Origin: Adiantum capillus-veneris
Taxonomy: Eukaryota; Streptophyta; Polypodiopsida; Polypodiales; Pteridaceae
Direction: 5' to 3'
Length of the DNA: 64,000 nt
NCBI GenBank assembly: GCA_014529385.2
Contig: CM043961.1
Location: 10,526,478 to 10,590,477 of the forward strand
A program made the translations under genes and the position numbers. The notes under the pieces were generated by a model. The model saw only the letters and a program-made list of their open reading frames with translations, was not told where the DNA came from and searched no databases. Shown here one piece after another: positions 44,641 through 54,999 of this stretch (positions are counted from its first letter, which is position 1; each line of letters begins with the position of its first letter).

Positions 44641-44866
44641 TGTTACCATATACATGTGGTAGTGATGTGTGTGAACACACTAGGACCGTCAGGGCATTTT
44701 TTCCCTCTTTAGGAGGTTTTTTCCCCGTGCATTGTATATACGTCCATCACTCTAGGGCTATCTATCTTTCCATTGCACACTAAGTAACACACTCTCTATT
44801 GTGTGTCTTGAGCTTCCTTTGTCTTCTCCAAGATGTGTGTGTTTCTCTGCAACCCTAATTCCAACT
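44641..44866 (+). repeat. 3' LTR of copia C2
   Basis: 226 bp; starts TGTTACCATA and ends CCAACT (terminal A changed to T); followed by the target duplication ATTGT. Confidence 0.95.
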
Positions 44867-44871
44867 ATTGT

Positions 44872-45460
44872 CTCCTAAGTCAATAGCAGCTGACACACAC
44901 TCTTCTAGGGTGGTATGCTTCTTTCTATACAGTATAGCATGAAGTTCTTTGTTTAGCAGTCCCTCTAGAAACAATGAAACTAGTTGTTCTTCTATAGGTA
45001 TCTCTAGCTCTTGGCATCTGGCAATGTATTGTTTCATTCGAGTTGCACAATCCCTAACAGACTCACATTGTTTTTGTTTAAGGCTGTAGATTTGAGTCAC
45101 CGTATTGTGTTTGATCCCCATTTTGGAAGAAGAAGCTACAAAACCTTGAGCTAATGTATTCAAGTCCATGATTGACCTTGGTGGAATATTTTGGAACCAT
45201 GTTAATGCTTTTCCTTCTAATGTCATTCCAAACCCCTCAAATATGCGTTCTGCTCTTAGAACTTGCTTAAAGCTGCCACGCGGTCGTATGGATACACTGA
45301 TCCATTGTATTTTCTGACCCATTTTTAAAAATCAGCTGGTCTGACACATCTATTTGGTTCAACTCCCGGTCTCCTGACAGTTGGACCTGTTCTAAATCCT
45401 TCAAACCAGTCTGTTGAAAATAATGACTCATGTAGCCCTGGACGGGCCTTAGTGTCACCT
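44872..45460 (-). pseudogene. Element R gag core (Retrotrans_gag type)
   Basis: The frame at 44855-45322 gives ERIFEGFGMTLEGKALTWFQN, LAQGFVASSSKMG, then IYSLKQKQCESVRDCATRMKQY and LVSLFLEGLLNKELH, the classic gypsy gag core (A-x-x-W-F/Y … F-x-x-x-F … L-x-Q-x-x-x-E-S-V-x-x-Y). The beginning of the core is in the overlapping frame at 45267-45458. It is cut at 44872 by the copia C2 target duplication and continues at 40144. Confidence 0.85.
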
Positions 45461-46330
45461 AGTTTTCTTCGTGATGAGGTGGTTTTTGGTTTCTTAACAT
45501 TACTCTCAAAAGATCTCTCACGGTGTTCATCTCTTGGAATAGTTTCTGGTCCTTGGACCAATATCCAATCCCATTATTGAATACCCTTGATATTTGGTTT
45601 GTTCTACCTCCTCAGGAGTCATCATAACGAAGTTGTTGTTATAACAATCCCTAAACAGGTAGGTTGGTAGATTTGCTGATCCCTTATCTTTGATCTTGAA
45701 GATATAGATGATCTTCATGGTTGCTAGTTGTCCTGATTTGGCATACGAAGTTCACAGAAGATCTTTTACATTTCTATCCTCCTAACAATAGACTCCGATC
45801 CTAGGATTATCTATACTAAGCTGTTTCAAAGGCTTCAAATCAACTTGATCGTATCTCTTGAATTCTAAAGTTGGTGATCCTTCTTTTGCGGCCATATCTG
45901 GAATTTTGGTATTTACTTCTAACCCCCATTTGTCTATCATGTTAGGGTTTTCGACTTGTAAATATTGAGTTTCGTTTCTATCCATGTACGTTTTTCCTTG
46001 TTTTTTTGTCCTGATCTCCTCTTCGAACTCAATACCATGGTCAATGCGAATAGCATACTCTTCGTTGGGGTTCAGGTAAACCTGAGCTCCATGGCGATTA
46101 GTCTTATAAAATGAGAGTATATGCTTATAGCGCATTGTCGTTCCGGTTTCTGAGTGAGTCGAATAGGAAGACATTTTAGATGTTGAATCTAAGAAGGTGT
46201 ATGAGACTTCTTCAAGGATAGTGTGCAAGGAATTGCATTGATTCACGCTTTCTTCGGTGGATACTCTACTGGTGGTTTCTCCAAATATGCCTTGATTTCT
46301 TAGTACACGACCAGATCTAAGGTTCTTAAA
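45325..46330 (-). pseudogene. Element R gag, N-terminal region
   Basis: Frames at 45782-46246 (154 codons), 45527-45718 and 45325-45561 appear to be consecutive parts of the gag N-terminus, broken by frameshifts and stops near 45780 and 45540. They are polar, with YKHILSFYKTNRHGAQVYL and WIL-like sequence, and show no domain I recognise. Their position directly before the gag core supports the assignment. Confidence 0.5.
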
Positions 46331-48210
46331 GACTTGTGATGCCCTGGATAGAGTACTTACCTTTGGATAGACTTGTTGTCAATTTCTTCCAAAAAACTTG
46401 ACTTGATTGCAACTTCTGTCAACCTGACAATTCCTCATCTGAAACTTGATTCCTCTATCAATTCTAATCAAGTTAGCTATTCTTTTACAAAGACTGTAAT
46501 TTTTGCTAACTATTGTGATTGTTCTATGTGTATTACTGCCAATCGAGCTAACTTAGTCAGCAGTGAGATTTTCAGACTCGACTTTGGCAGAAATCAAAAG
46601 ATTAATCTGCAATGTGAAAACTGAGTGAACATGTACCAATTTGGATCCAATCAAACCCAAAATTTCCTGGTGGCCTTGTATTATGCTGGTCTAACACTGT
46701 ACAAGTTCAAAAGTCAAAAAAATGGTATCTCTTTGTAGCAATAGTAAATAATTGCGATTATTTACTTTTGTCATTTTTTTGCACTTTTTGGCTTGGTTTG
46801 CCAAGTATACAACCAGTTAAGATCCTTGGACAAGTTTGGACAAAATCTGTTCAACTGTTTTGTGTCCGTAGACTCTGATTTCAAGAATCTGGCTTAAGTC
46901 TCACTTTTTTGTTCCAAATTTCACCAAAATTGATTTGTGTGGTCTACTAATTATTTACTCTAGCTAATTTTTTGCAAGTTTTTGTCCCAATCTTGACACA
47001 GATCTGTTAAGCATCTCAATTTAAGGTCTCTAGCCAAGTTTCATCAAGTTTGGACAATTTTCGGTCAAATGGTCATCAGTTTTGTGTCCGTAGACTGACT
47101 TTGCAAATTTGGTCACAATTTTCAATCCAATGATCCAAATCTTACCAAATTTGGTTTGTGAGCTTATTACAACATGGTAAAACTAGTGGTATGCTAACTT
47201 GGTTAAAAAAGTTGAAAAATGAGACAGATGTAAATAATTATGATTATTTACTTATGGTAAATTTTTACATCTTTTCGGTCAACTGAGCATGTACACATGT
47301 CTATCACATTAATATAAGCCTGTGAATCAAATTTCATCAAGTTTGGATAATTTTTTTCCCAATTTACACTCAAGTTCTTGAAAGTGAGTACAAACTTTAG
47401 TTTTACCCAGCTTTTTGCAAGTTTGGTAATCCAAATCCAATGTGCCTTTACAAAAGTTGTTAGTACACATGCAATGAGTTACTGGTATAAACCTTGGTCA
47501 ATTTTGAGCTCAGAGTAAATAATTGCGATTATTTACTTCAGGCTTAAAATGAAATTTTTTTTGCACTTTTCAATGGACATTCTTTTCATGAGTTATTTTA
47601 AGCCTATAAATCAAGTCAAAACTTAATTTGGCTTAAAATATCAAGAAAAAGTAAATAATCTGAGTTTTTGCAAACTCTTGAAATTTTTACCTCAATGTGT
47701 CTTTGAGCTTACCCACTGGTTCATACAACTTTTGAGCATACTCTCCAGTCGGATTGAGTGGTTTGAAGTCTTTTCGTGCTATTTTTAGGCGTAGACCTGA
47801 AATTCTACAACTTCAAATAACAACTCACAATGATTCTGTTGGAGAGAGCAATGTTTTGAAATCCACATCGGATCCTACTTACCCTACTCCTAGGTTCTCA
47901 TGCAATGGGTTGTGAAAAGTGTCCACAAACACTCATTTTTCTTGTTTTTTACGGTTTTGTGAGCATTGATCTTAAGACTTGTCTCGTCTATCAATCATTC
48001 CCAAAATCTTAATCTAATTATACAATCCTACAATCCTAAAGGCATTCGACAAGTACGATTTACCTCCAAACTACCTCTACACAGCAAAAGACGACAATCT
48101 TAGGCTATGCGATTTCTAAAAAGAAAGTTTTTACTCTAAGAGATCCTAGAGGAAGTTAAAGGATAACTTCACAAGACGCTCATGTTTTTTCTCTAGTTTA
48201 GGTCTCTTCG
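46330..48210 (-). other. Long untranslated leader of element R
   Basis: No gene is seen. AT-rich sequence lies between the primer binding site and gag. It contains three full palindromes (46744, 47230, 47515) and one half-site (47651) of the GTAAATAATCG type. It also holds two related blocks of about 145 bp (near 46815 and 47025), both with CAAGTTTGGACAA and TTTTGTGTCCGTAGACT. Long non-coding leaders are common in some gypsy lineages. Confidence 0.5.
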
Positions 48211-48212
48211 AT

Positions 48213-48230
48213 CCCCGGCAACGGCGTCAG
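48213..48230 (-). other. Primer binding site of element R (tRNA-Asp type)
   Basis: On the minus strand TGACGCCGTTGCCGGGGAT follows the LTR end by two bases. It differs by one base from TGGCGCCGTTGCCGGGG, the site used by many plant gypsy elements of the Athila/Tat group. Confidence 0.8.
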
Positions 48231-48232
48231 AT

Positions 48233-48676
48233 GTGGGACGGGTGTCTAACCTCACTCCTATCTTATTGCATATTTAGCAAGAATCACGATTAGATTGTCA
48301 ATCCATGGGACGAAGCTGACTCGACTAGTGCATAGAGGCTACAAAAGGTTGTCAATCTCTCGAAAAACAACAAACAACTCGCATCTAACTCGAGCTACAC
48401 TTAAGTGACTGAAATCACCAAAAGCGAATTGCTCATCGGCAAACAAATCACATCCATTACAGCATCAAATAGCATCCAAACGTAATGAAACTTCTAAGAC
48501 ATGTTTATAAGACCTAATCACACATGCTTATGGTCTCAAATCCCACTTTAGGTCAAGTGTCAAAATCGCGATTATTAACAGCAATGGATTTTTGACCTAG
48601 TTGTTTTCGACTCAGAATGCACATAAATGCTTAGCAATGATGCCCCAATACCCCACCTATGCTTAGTTTTTTATTT
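48233..48676 (-). repeat. 5' LTR of element R (3' portion recognised)
   Basis: On the minus strand it ends ACCCGTCCCACA before the primer binding site. It matches 54010-54458 in inverted orientation over about 450 bp. The LTR start beyond 48676 cannot be fixed because the similarity stops there. Confidence 0.7.
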
Positions 48677-48974
48677 GTATGCTCCGCGATTTGCATGCAT
48701 GCGAACTTCATCTTGCAAGAATTTGAGCACTTCACTTGTCGTTCGTTGTAAGAACACCTTTGATGATTCTTCACAAAAACTCGTCGTTTTTGTGAAGGCT
48801 TTAAAACTTTGAAGCTACCTCCTTGAGGAAAACAAAATTTTTGGAGGAAAACTTGCCTTCCTCCAAGAAGTGAAAAGGAAGGATGAAGCTACTTTCTTGA
48901 AGTTTGAAGCTTTTCCTTTCCTTCTAGTTTTCCTTTCAACACAAGTAGACTGTCTTTCCTAGCTATACACAACA

Positions 48975-49400
48975 AGGACCAATAGCTTGATGGTAAAGTG
49001 TTGGCCTCTTATCCTCATGGCGTGGGTTCAACCCTCCTTCATACAAGGGTTAAGTGGACCTTCTTGCACGTGCAGCCAACGGCGCCAACGAAAGCCTTCG
49101 GAGCCTCGATGCCGTTGAGTTGTCGGTCGAGTTTGCCTTGGCCACCCACCTTGGTCGTGCGCTGTGGAGGACGTAGATGGGACGGCCGCAGTCAGTTGCC
49201 GCTGTCTGTCCACGTGCTGCTCGCACAGGAAACTGTGTCTACCTTCTTTTTGCTGCACAACGGAGACGTTGCTGTCTATGGAACGTGGGAGACAAGTAGA
49301 GCGTCGCACACACATGCAAGCCGCTTTTAGCCTCCTCCCAAAAATAGCTCGGATACCAGTGAAAGGGCGATGGTAATGCATGTGCTAGTCTCCACCCAAC
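48975..49400 (+). mobile_element. tRNA-derived SINE candidate 1
   Basis: The first 67 bp (48975-49041) look like a tRNA: an A-box-like TAGCTTGATGGT at 48983 and a B-box-like GGGTTCAACCC at 49024, about 31 bp apart. A GC-rich body of about 350 bp follows (AACGGCGCCAACG…CGGCCGCAGTC), quite unlike the AT-rich surroundings. The 3' end is not defined. It could also be a tRNA pseudogene next to unrelated GC-rich DNA. Confidence 0.5.
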
Positions 49401-49450
49401 CGTGCTATCTTATAGCCTCTCCCTACTAGCGTACACACTGTCCGACCGTG

Positions 49451-49720
49451 CCAATGGCCTTGCCCATAGGACCCATGTTCTTACATTTGGTAGAAAAGTT
49501 AATAATCGAGATTATTAGCTTTTTGGCCAAAATGGGGGAAAATTGCAACTTTGTTATCGTGGGACCAAAGTACATGATGCCTTACAACCAAAGTACATGA
49601 TGCCAATGGCCTTGCCCATAGGACCCATGTCCTAACATTCGGTAGAAAAGTTAATAATCGCGATTATTTGCTTTTTGGCTAAAATAGGGGAAAATTGCAA
49701 CTTTGCCATCATGGGACCAA
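49451..49720. repeat. Direct tandem duplication, period 152 bp
   Basis: CCAATGGCCTTGCCCATAGG…TTGGTAGAAAAGTTAATAATCG…GGGGAAAATTGCAACTTTG occurs at 49451 and again at 49603. Each unit carries one palindrome of the GTAAATAATCG family. Confidence 0.9.
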
Positions 49721-49942
49721 AAATTACTTAGCTGTAAATAATCCCGATTATTTACTTTTGTTGCAAATTTTTGTATTGACTTTATGAATTTGATCTTTAC
49801 ATGTTTTTATGCATCTATGCATTCTCAAAAATTGATTTGAAGCAAATTGGACCAAATTTGTCAGCATTTCAGACTAAAGGACATTTTTTAAAAAATCTGT
49901 CAAATTTGCTAACCTTGACACTCTATTCACTCAACAGGAGCT

Positions 49943-50640
49943 ATGCAAGCCGCAGAGAGGGCCAAGAAGAAGCTCTCGCAAAAAAAGGAAAAGCTCCAAA
50001 ACCTACCGCCATACCAACTGGATTCCGATTCAGTCAAGAATGCCAAAGCAACCTACCTATTAAAGGAACATCTTGAAGAGCATAACACAACAGTGTTCAC
50101 AGGAAGATTCAAGAGCGAGGAAGGACATCAGGTATAACTGCAACTTCTACCCAACGAAGTGTATGATGTCGCCAGAAAGCCCGAGACAAAGAAGCCAACC
50201 GAAGGCTGGGACTCAGAGATTTCTACGAACAAGAGCCGTGTGGAGTGGACTTCCAAAAAGCTTATGAGCTTTGGTCCACAATAAAAGAAAATGGAATTGT
50301 TCAAATTTCTGACCAGCAAGGAACAAAGTTAAAGTGGTGATTATCAAAGAGATATTGGCAGAAGCACTCAAAACTGCCGACCATGAGGGCACAAGATAGA
50401 AAGACGGTAGGAACTTTCACCAACGAAACCATTGCTGCTATATTTGTCGACCTCATTCAAAAACAGGTGGAAGAGCTCGCAAGGTTGTACGACCCGCACT
50501 TTCATTTCCTCACCAAGAGACCGCCAAGGTATACAACACCAAATCATGCAGTTGCCACAACCTTTACACAAGTTCTCAAATAAGCAACCAGGCAACCAAT
50601 TGACCATGCACTATATGTTTTGTCCACATTGAAAGGGACA
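49943..50640 (+). pseudogene. N2 protein, N-terminal region (unrecognised)
   Basis: The start MQAAERAKKKLSQKKEKLQN lies just after CTCAACAG, which could be a splice acceptor. PPYQLDSDSVKNAKATYLLK, EEHNTTVFTGRF and (50383-50583) TVGTFTNETIAAIFVDLIQK, LYDPHFHFLTKRP follow. Frameshifts lie near 50140 and 50330. No known domain is recognised. Confidence 0.4.
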
Positions 50641-50757
50641 AAGAAAGAGGAAAAAATTACATACCTGGGAGCACCAGAGGTTTTGACCAGAATCGCCTAC
50701 CATGCTATCGACATGGCCGACAACTTGCCGCCTGTCCCACATTAGAACACTTGGATA

Positions 50758-52260
50758 GTGTCAGCACATCCTTCCTCTCGAGCTACAAGATCTGCCAAGA
50801 GAACATACAAGTCAGATGAAGAGTTTGTTGAGAGCTCACCAGAGAGGCATAGTAGTGAAAGCTCAGATAACGAGGAGAAACGAGCACGAAGGGAAGACAT
50901 AAAAAGAAAAGTCATGGCAGCACACCAGGAGGAACCTGTACAAAAACAAGCCCGATTTGAAAGAGGAAAACACTCTTACGAACGCATCCACCAAGCACAA
51001 GGAAAGGACCCGGCAAAGTGAATACCCATTGAGCTTAAGGGTGCAAGAACAAAGCATCATACCAAGAAACAAGTCGAAGATCCAACTGAATTATTGGAAA
51101 AGATGTATCAAGAAGCAGAAGCTTTAAAGCTGAAAGAAGCCCAAGAAATGGAACAGAAAGCTAAAGAGGCGGCGGAACAGCAATAGCAAGCAGAGGAAGC
51201 AACGGAACAAGGAGAAGCATAGCATGATCAAGGTGATGTGTCTCCCCAAATTTCTTCACCTGTTTCAGAACAGCATAATCACCCCAGGCCAATCCCACCA
51301 CCTTCACCAGTGGATAAAGCCAAGGAGACATAGCCTGAGCCCACCAAGGAGACAGAGCCTGAATAAAGAAAAGCAGTTGGCTCTGCACAACAGGCAGCTG
51401 AATCTACATAAGAGCAGCAAAAAGAGCAAGACATAGAGCCAGAAAGGGTAGCGAGTCCTGCACCAGAGGACACTACAAAGTTCGAGCAAACAAGAGAACA
51501 GGAGTCTGAGGAAACACCTTCCACCTCAACACAGCAAGATAGCAAGATAAAGTCGAGGCATCCACGAAGCCTCAGGATAACACGACAAAAGACGATCAGC
51601 CACAGCCTCAAGAACAACAACAACCAACCACCATGATGTAGCCAAAAGATACACAAGAGACTGTAGAAACATCAAGGCATGTCACCAGAAACAAGGATTG
51701 GCAATAAAACAATGAAGTGATCCTGCAAGTCAACGAGTATGCCAAGCAAATGTAGGACATGACAGAAAGACTCCGTTGTGCAGCCTTAGCTGCAGCACAA
51801 AGGCCAAAGAACTAGAGATGGTGATTGACGCACTCCAAGGGGAGCTAAACAATATATTAAACGTCATCACCAATCTACAAAGGCAAGTGCAGGAGTTGAA
51901 AGCGGAAGCTGAACAACATCAGCTAGCACAAGATAAACAGTAGAAAGAAATGGAGGAGCTCGATGACTTGCTTACGAAGATGCATGCAAAGCAAAAGATG
52001 AACAGCTGACAGACGTTACAAATGAAATTCTAACTACAACCCTGTCAGTTCAGAAGATTCAGGTACAATTAGATGTAGCAAATGCTTCCCTACAGTACTC
52101 AGAGCAAAGAATAAATGATCAGGCAATTTTCTTGCGGTAAATACGAGAGAATCCAGCCGCAGCCTCCATCAAAGTAACAAACAAGGTCTACAAAGCATCA
52201 AAGAAGAAGAATAAACACCCCAAGCTAAAGTTAAAATTGGAGCAGTCTTAGCACAAAGAC
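50758..52260 (+). pseudogene. N2 charged and coiled-coil region
   Basis: 50758-51021 is a Ser/Glu/Arg-rich segment (ESSPERHSSESSDNEEKRAR). From 51060 the sequence is a long run of Lys/Glu/Gln/Ala codons broken by stops, then heptad-like helix from about 51720 to 52260. The composition resembles the N1 coiled coil at 13647-14213. No function can be given. Confidence 0.45.
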
Positions 52261-52269
52261 CTGGCTTTA

Positions 52270-53505
52270 ATGTGGGTGCAAAGGGAAGACGAACTGCTGA
52301 AAGAAACAGCTGAACTTAAAAGAGTCAACCAACTGTTGCAAGAGGGACGGCCAGAAACACAAGAAGAGGTAGGCAATTCCGATCAACCACAAATAGAGAT
52401 CCCCTCAGTTAGTTTTACTAAGATGGAGACACAACCAGCAGAAGAGCTAAGTGGCGAGGAGGAATTTCAAGTACACATAATTGAAACGGATACAGTGTCA
52501 ATGGTCCAACTCTCAAAAGCTGAGGAAGATGCACTGAAAGAGAAGATTACACAAGATGTAGATGAGCAGTGGAAGGCAACAATGGATTGGAAGCTCCGTC
52601 AATGTTACACAACTCACTCCCAATCAAATCAAATCAATGCGCAATGGCACCAGCTCACTCCCAATCAAATCAATGCGCAATGGCACCAACAATCCCTGCC
52701 CTATCGTTTGATAAAGGTGGAATTGCTCCAAGTAAAAGAGAGACTGTACAAAGACATGCAGGTAGACGGTGCAGATCAAGACCACCCAAAGTGGAGGCTC
52801 AGCTGGTTGAACAAGAATCCAAGGTATTTGATTCTTTTCACAAGAGCACCTGCGGCCTTACAAAAGGATCCTACTTTCTGTCCAGTACCAAGAGTAAGTA
52901 AGTACCTGGATAGCACATGAGGCACTAACACAGAAGCAGCCAACTTGGCTAAATTATGCCAGATTGTTTGCTCTGGGAAAGGGACCACCGACAGAAGAGT
53001 ACATGGTGAAAACCCTAACGGGCGTCATGTCCTTCTTCAAAAGTCTAACAGATTTATCATGTGCAATGCTATATAAAATCTGCCGAATGCTGCTCACCTG
53101 CATCAAAGTATTCCATGAGCCAGAGCAAGCAGGTGCCCCTTGGATGTCATTCCTCGAGGATAAAAAAGGATTATGCTACGACCTTAGTGGTCAACCATCG
53201 AAGAATTCCTCTATGGCTTCTACGCTAGATGCATGTTTTTACCTTCTCACAATATGATGGCGTTTGAGGAAGCATTCTACACAGGGTTCTTCATTTGGCG
53301 AACAAAGATATTAGGGCCAGTGATCATCAACTTGACATCAAGGTTTGTAGGCTACTCAACGATGGAGCTAAAAAACAGAGTCACTATGTAGTTCTTGCAA
53401 GTGCCAGATAAAGAGAGGAAGATCAGATACTAAAAGGCACTAAATGCGCTTAAAGACCACCTCGCCAACTGTCAATTCGAAGACTACTTCATGCCATAAA
53501 GCTGT
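52270..53505 (+). pseudogene. N2 conserved C-terminal domain
   Basis: The first frame (52270-52920, 216 codons) includes LSKAEEDALKEKITQDVDEQ, LPYRLIKVELLQVKERLY, HPKWRLSWLNKNPRYLILF and PTFCPVPRVSKY. After a frameshift near 52915 comes PTWLNYARLFALGKG, YMVKTLTGVMSFF, LYKICRMLLTCIKVF (52964-53257), and then in another frame MFLPSHNMMAFEEAFYTGFF. Each block has a counterpart in N1. A 38-bp duplication (AATCAATGCGCAATGGCACCA twice, near 52630 and 52668) is specific to this copy. Confidence 0.6.
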
Positions 53506-53526
53506 GTCAAGGGACGACACAGGCAA

Positions 53527-53538
53527 GGAAGGGGGGAA
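53527..53538 (+). other. Polypurine tract of N2
   Basis: GGAAGGGGGGAA directly before TGTTAGCAG at 53539. Confidence 0.6.
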
Positions 53539-54000
53539 TGTTAGCAGCAAGCTAAAACAGATACCATTTTTTGGAGCTCCCATGTAAAAACACTTACTAT
53601 TTTTTATAAATCGAAAATATTGTAACTTCTAATTTTTTGGGTAAACCTTGTAATAGTTGAGCCGGGGCTACAAGCTTCCAGATTGTATCAACTGTCAAAT
53701 GTTACCTATCTTTAGTTAGAGCTTCCACATTATTAGTTTTGACCACCAAAAACCTTGGCTAAGGTATAAAAGCCAATTTTTGTAAGTTATTTGTAAGTTT
53801 TGGATATTGAAATACATAGCGTGAGCTAACGGCGCTCACTTCTCTCCTTCTTGCGCTTCCTACTCCCTCCCTGATTGTCACATTGCAGTCGCGTTTGTTG
53901 CATTGCAACCGCAGGTAAGAGCTCTACGCATTGACATAAACACATCACAGTATTTTGTTGCTTTTGGCGTCGTCGACCCGCGGTCTAATTTCATCATAAG
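53539..54000 (+). repeat. Probable 3' LTR of N2 (end not fixed)
   Basis: It starts TGTTAGCAG after the purine tract. It has the TATA box TATAAAAGCC near 53765 with the same flanking CCAATTTTTGTAA as N1. It may continue into the block at 54010-54458, which would make an LTR of about 920 bp. Confidence 0.5.
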
Positions 54001-54009
54001 TAGGAATTT

Positions 54010-54458
54010 ACACCTCAAAATAAAAAACTAAGCATAGGCGGGGTATTGGGGCATCATTGCTAAGCATTTAGGTGCATTCTGGGTGGAAAATGACTAGGTC
54101 AATCCACTGCTGTTAATAATCGTGATTTTGGCACTTGACCTAGAGTGGGTTTTGAGACCATAAGCATGTGTGCTTAGGTTTTATAAACATGTCCTCGAAG
54201 TTTCGTTATGTTTGGATGTCATTTGATGCTGTAACGGATGTGATTTGTTTACCGATGAGCGATTGGCTTTTGGTGATTTCAGTCACTTGAGTGCAGCTTG
54301 AGTTAGATGCGAGTTATTAGTTGTTTTCCAAGATTGACAACCTCTTGTAGCCTCTATGCACTAGTGCAGTCAGTTTCGTCCCATGGATTGACAATTAATC
54401 GTGGTTCTCGCTAAAACTGCAATAAGATAGGATAGTGAGGTTAGAAGCCCATCCCATA
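54010..54458 (+). repeat. LTR copy in inverted orientation to 48233-48676
   Basis: Shared landmarks in order: AAAAAACTAAGCATAGG, GGGGCATCATTGCTAAGCA, TTAATAATCG, CACTTGACCTA, ACCATAAGCATGTG, TGATTTGTTTACC/CGATGAGC, TTGGTGATTTCAGTCACTT, CTCTATGCACTAGT and GAGGTTAGAAGCCCATCCCATA. No primer binding site follows, so it is a 3' LTR or a solo LTR. The two arms could fold back over 5.3 kb. Confidence 0.75.
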
Positions 54459-54799
54459 GTAATACACATCAACTCACACGTCGTAATATTTCAGTGGGTT
54501 AAAAAATGAGTGGAGAAAACGGTACACACGAGGAAGCTCGAGGTAGCCCCAAGATCTTTTTTCTTGAAGGTCGATTGAGTGTGATTTTTGATAACAACTC
54601 GATTGGCAGGGATAACTAATGTCACTTTGTTATAAAGCCAGCGATTATGGATCGTGACTCCATCAGAGCCATGACGGTCAACGGTGCTTCATAAAACTAA
54701 AAGTGTCAAACCAGCTTCAAGTCTTCAGTCCACTTGATTCGGTGTAGGTCAATTTCCAAGTGTTCAATATGGCATGCTCGAGTAGCAAAGGTTGATCCA

Positions 54800-54863
54800 T
54801 GAGACCATAATTATAACCTTAACCATAACCATAACCAAATTCTCAAACCATAACCATAACCTT
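54800..54863. repeat. Telomere-like CCATAA repeats
   Basis: Short runs such as TTAACCATAACCATAACCAAA and ACCATAACCATAACC. They resemble plant telomere repeats (CCCTAAA) only loosely. Confidence 0.6.
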
Positions 54864-54870
54864 AAGCGGA

Positions 54871-54930
54871 CACTACAAGAAATGGCTTCATCAACGACGC
54901 CAAATTATCGACGTCGTTGACGAGTGTCGG
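54871..54930 (+). mobile_element. CACTA (CMC) transposon terminus
   Basis: CACTACAAGAAA is the standard plant CACTA terminal repeat. It is followed by a subterminal inverted pair TCAACGACG (54891-54899) and CGTCGTTGA (54912-54920), as is usual in these elements. No matching TTTCTTGTAGTG end is found to the right in the window, and the 54.9-55.4 kb sequence encodes no recognisable transposase, so this is a truncated or non-autonomous copy. Confidence 0.8.
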
Positions 54931-54999
54931 TATATGCATTGCTACACGTGGAGGGAGATCCAATTTTCACAAGAATTAAATTTTGCATTATCGATGCCT

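Larger units (their letters stand above)
40150..44866 (+). mobile_element. Ty1/copia retrotransposon C2, nested in element R
   Basis: LTRs 40150-40376 and 44641-44866 (227 and 226 bp), target duplication ATTGT at 40145-40149 and 44867-44871, perfect primer binding site and polypurine tract. It is inserted in the gag gene of element R on the opposite strand. It is the same family as C1. It lacks the first part of reverse transcriptase and has many frameshifts. Confidence 0.95.
46744..49755. repeat. Dispersed 22-bp palindrome family
   Basis: The consensus is the half-site GTAAATAATCG followed by its exact reverse complement. Copies: 46744-46765, 47230-47251, 47515-47536, 49498-49519, 49650-49671 and 49734-49755 (each with 0-3 mismatches), a half-site at 47651, and LTR copies at 48564-48579 and 54112-54127. 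The core AATCGCGATT is symmetric, which suits a dimeric DNA-binding protein. Confidence 0.8.
49943..53538 (+). mobile_element. Element N2: coiled-coil-coding LTR element
   Basis: It has the same organisation as N1: a basic N-terminus, a long coiled coil, a conserved C-terminal domain, a purine tract, then an LTR-like TGTT. Coding sequence can be followed in broken frames for about 3.5 kb. No RT, integrase, RNase H or protease motif is seen in any frame, so it would depend on another element for mobility. The 5' boundary is unknown. Confidence 0.55.

Noticed and set aside
48975-49041. Functional tRNA gene
   Set aside because: A and B boxes are present but the acceptor and anticodon stems do not pair convincingly and a long body follows; a SINE is more likely.
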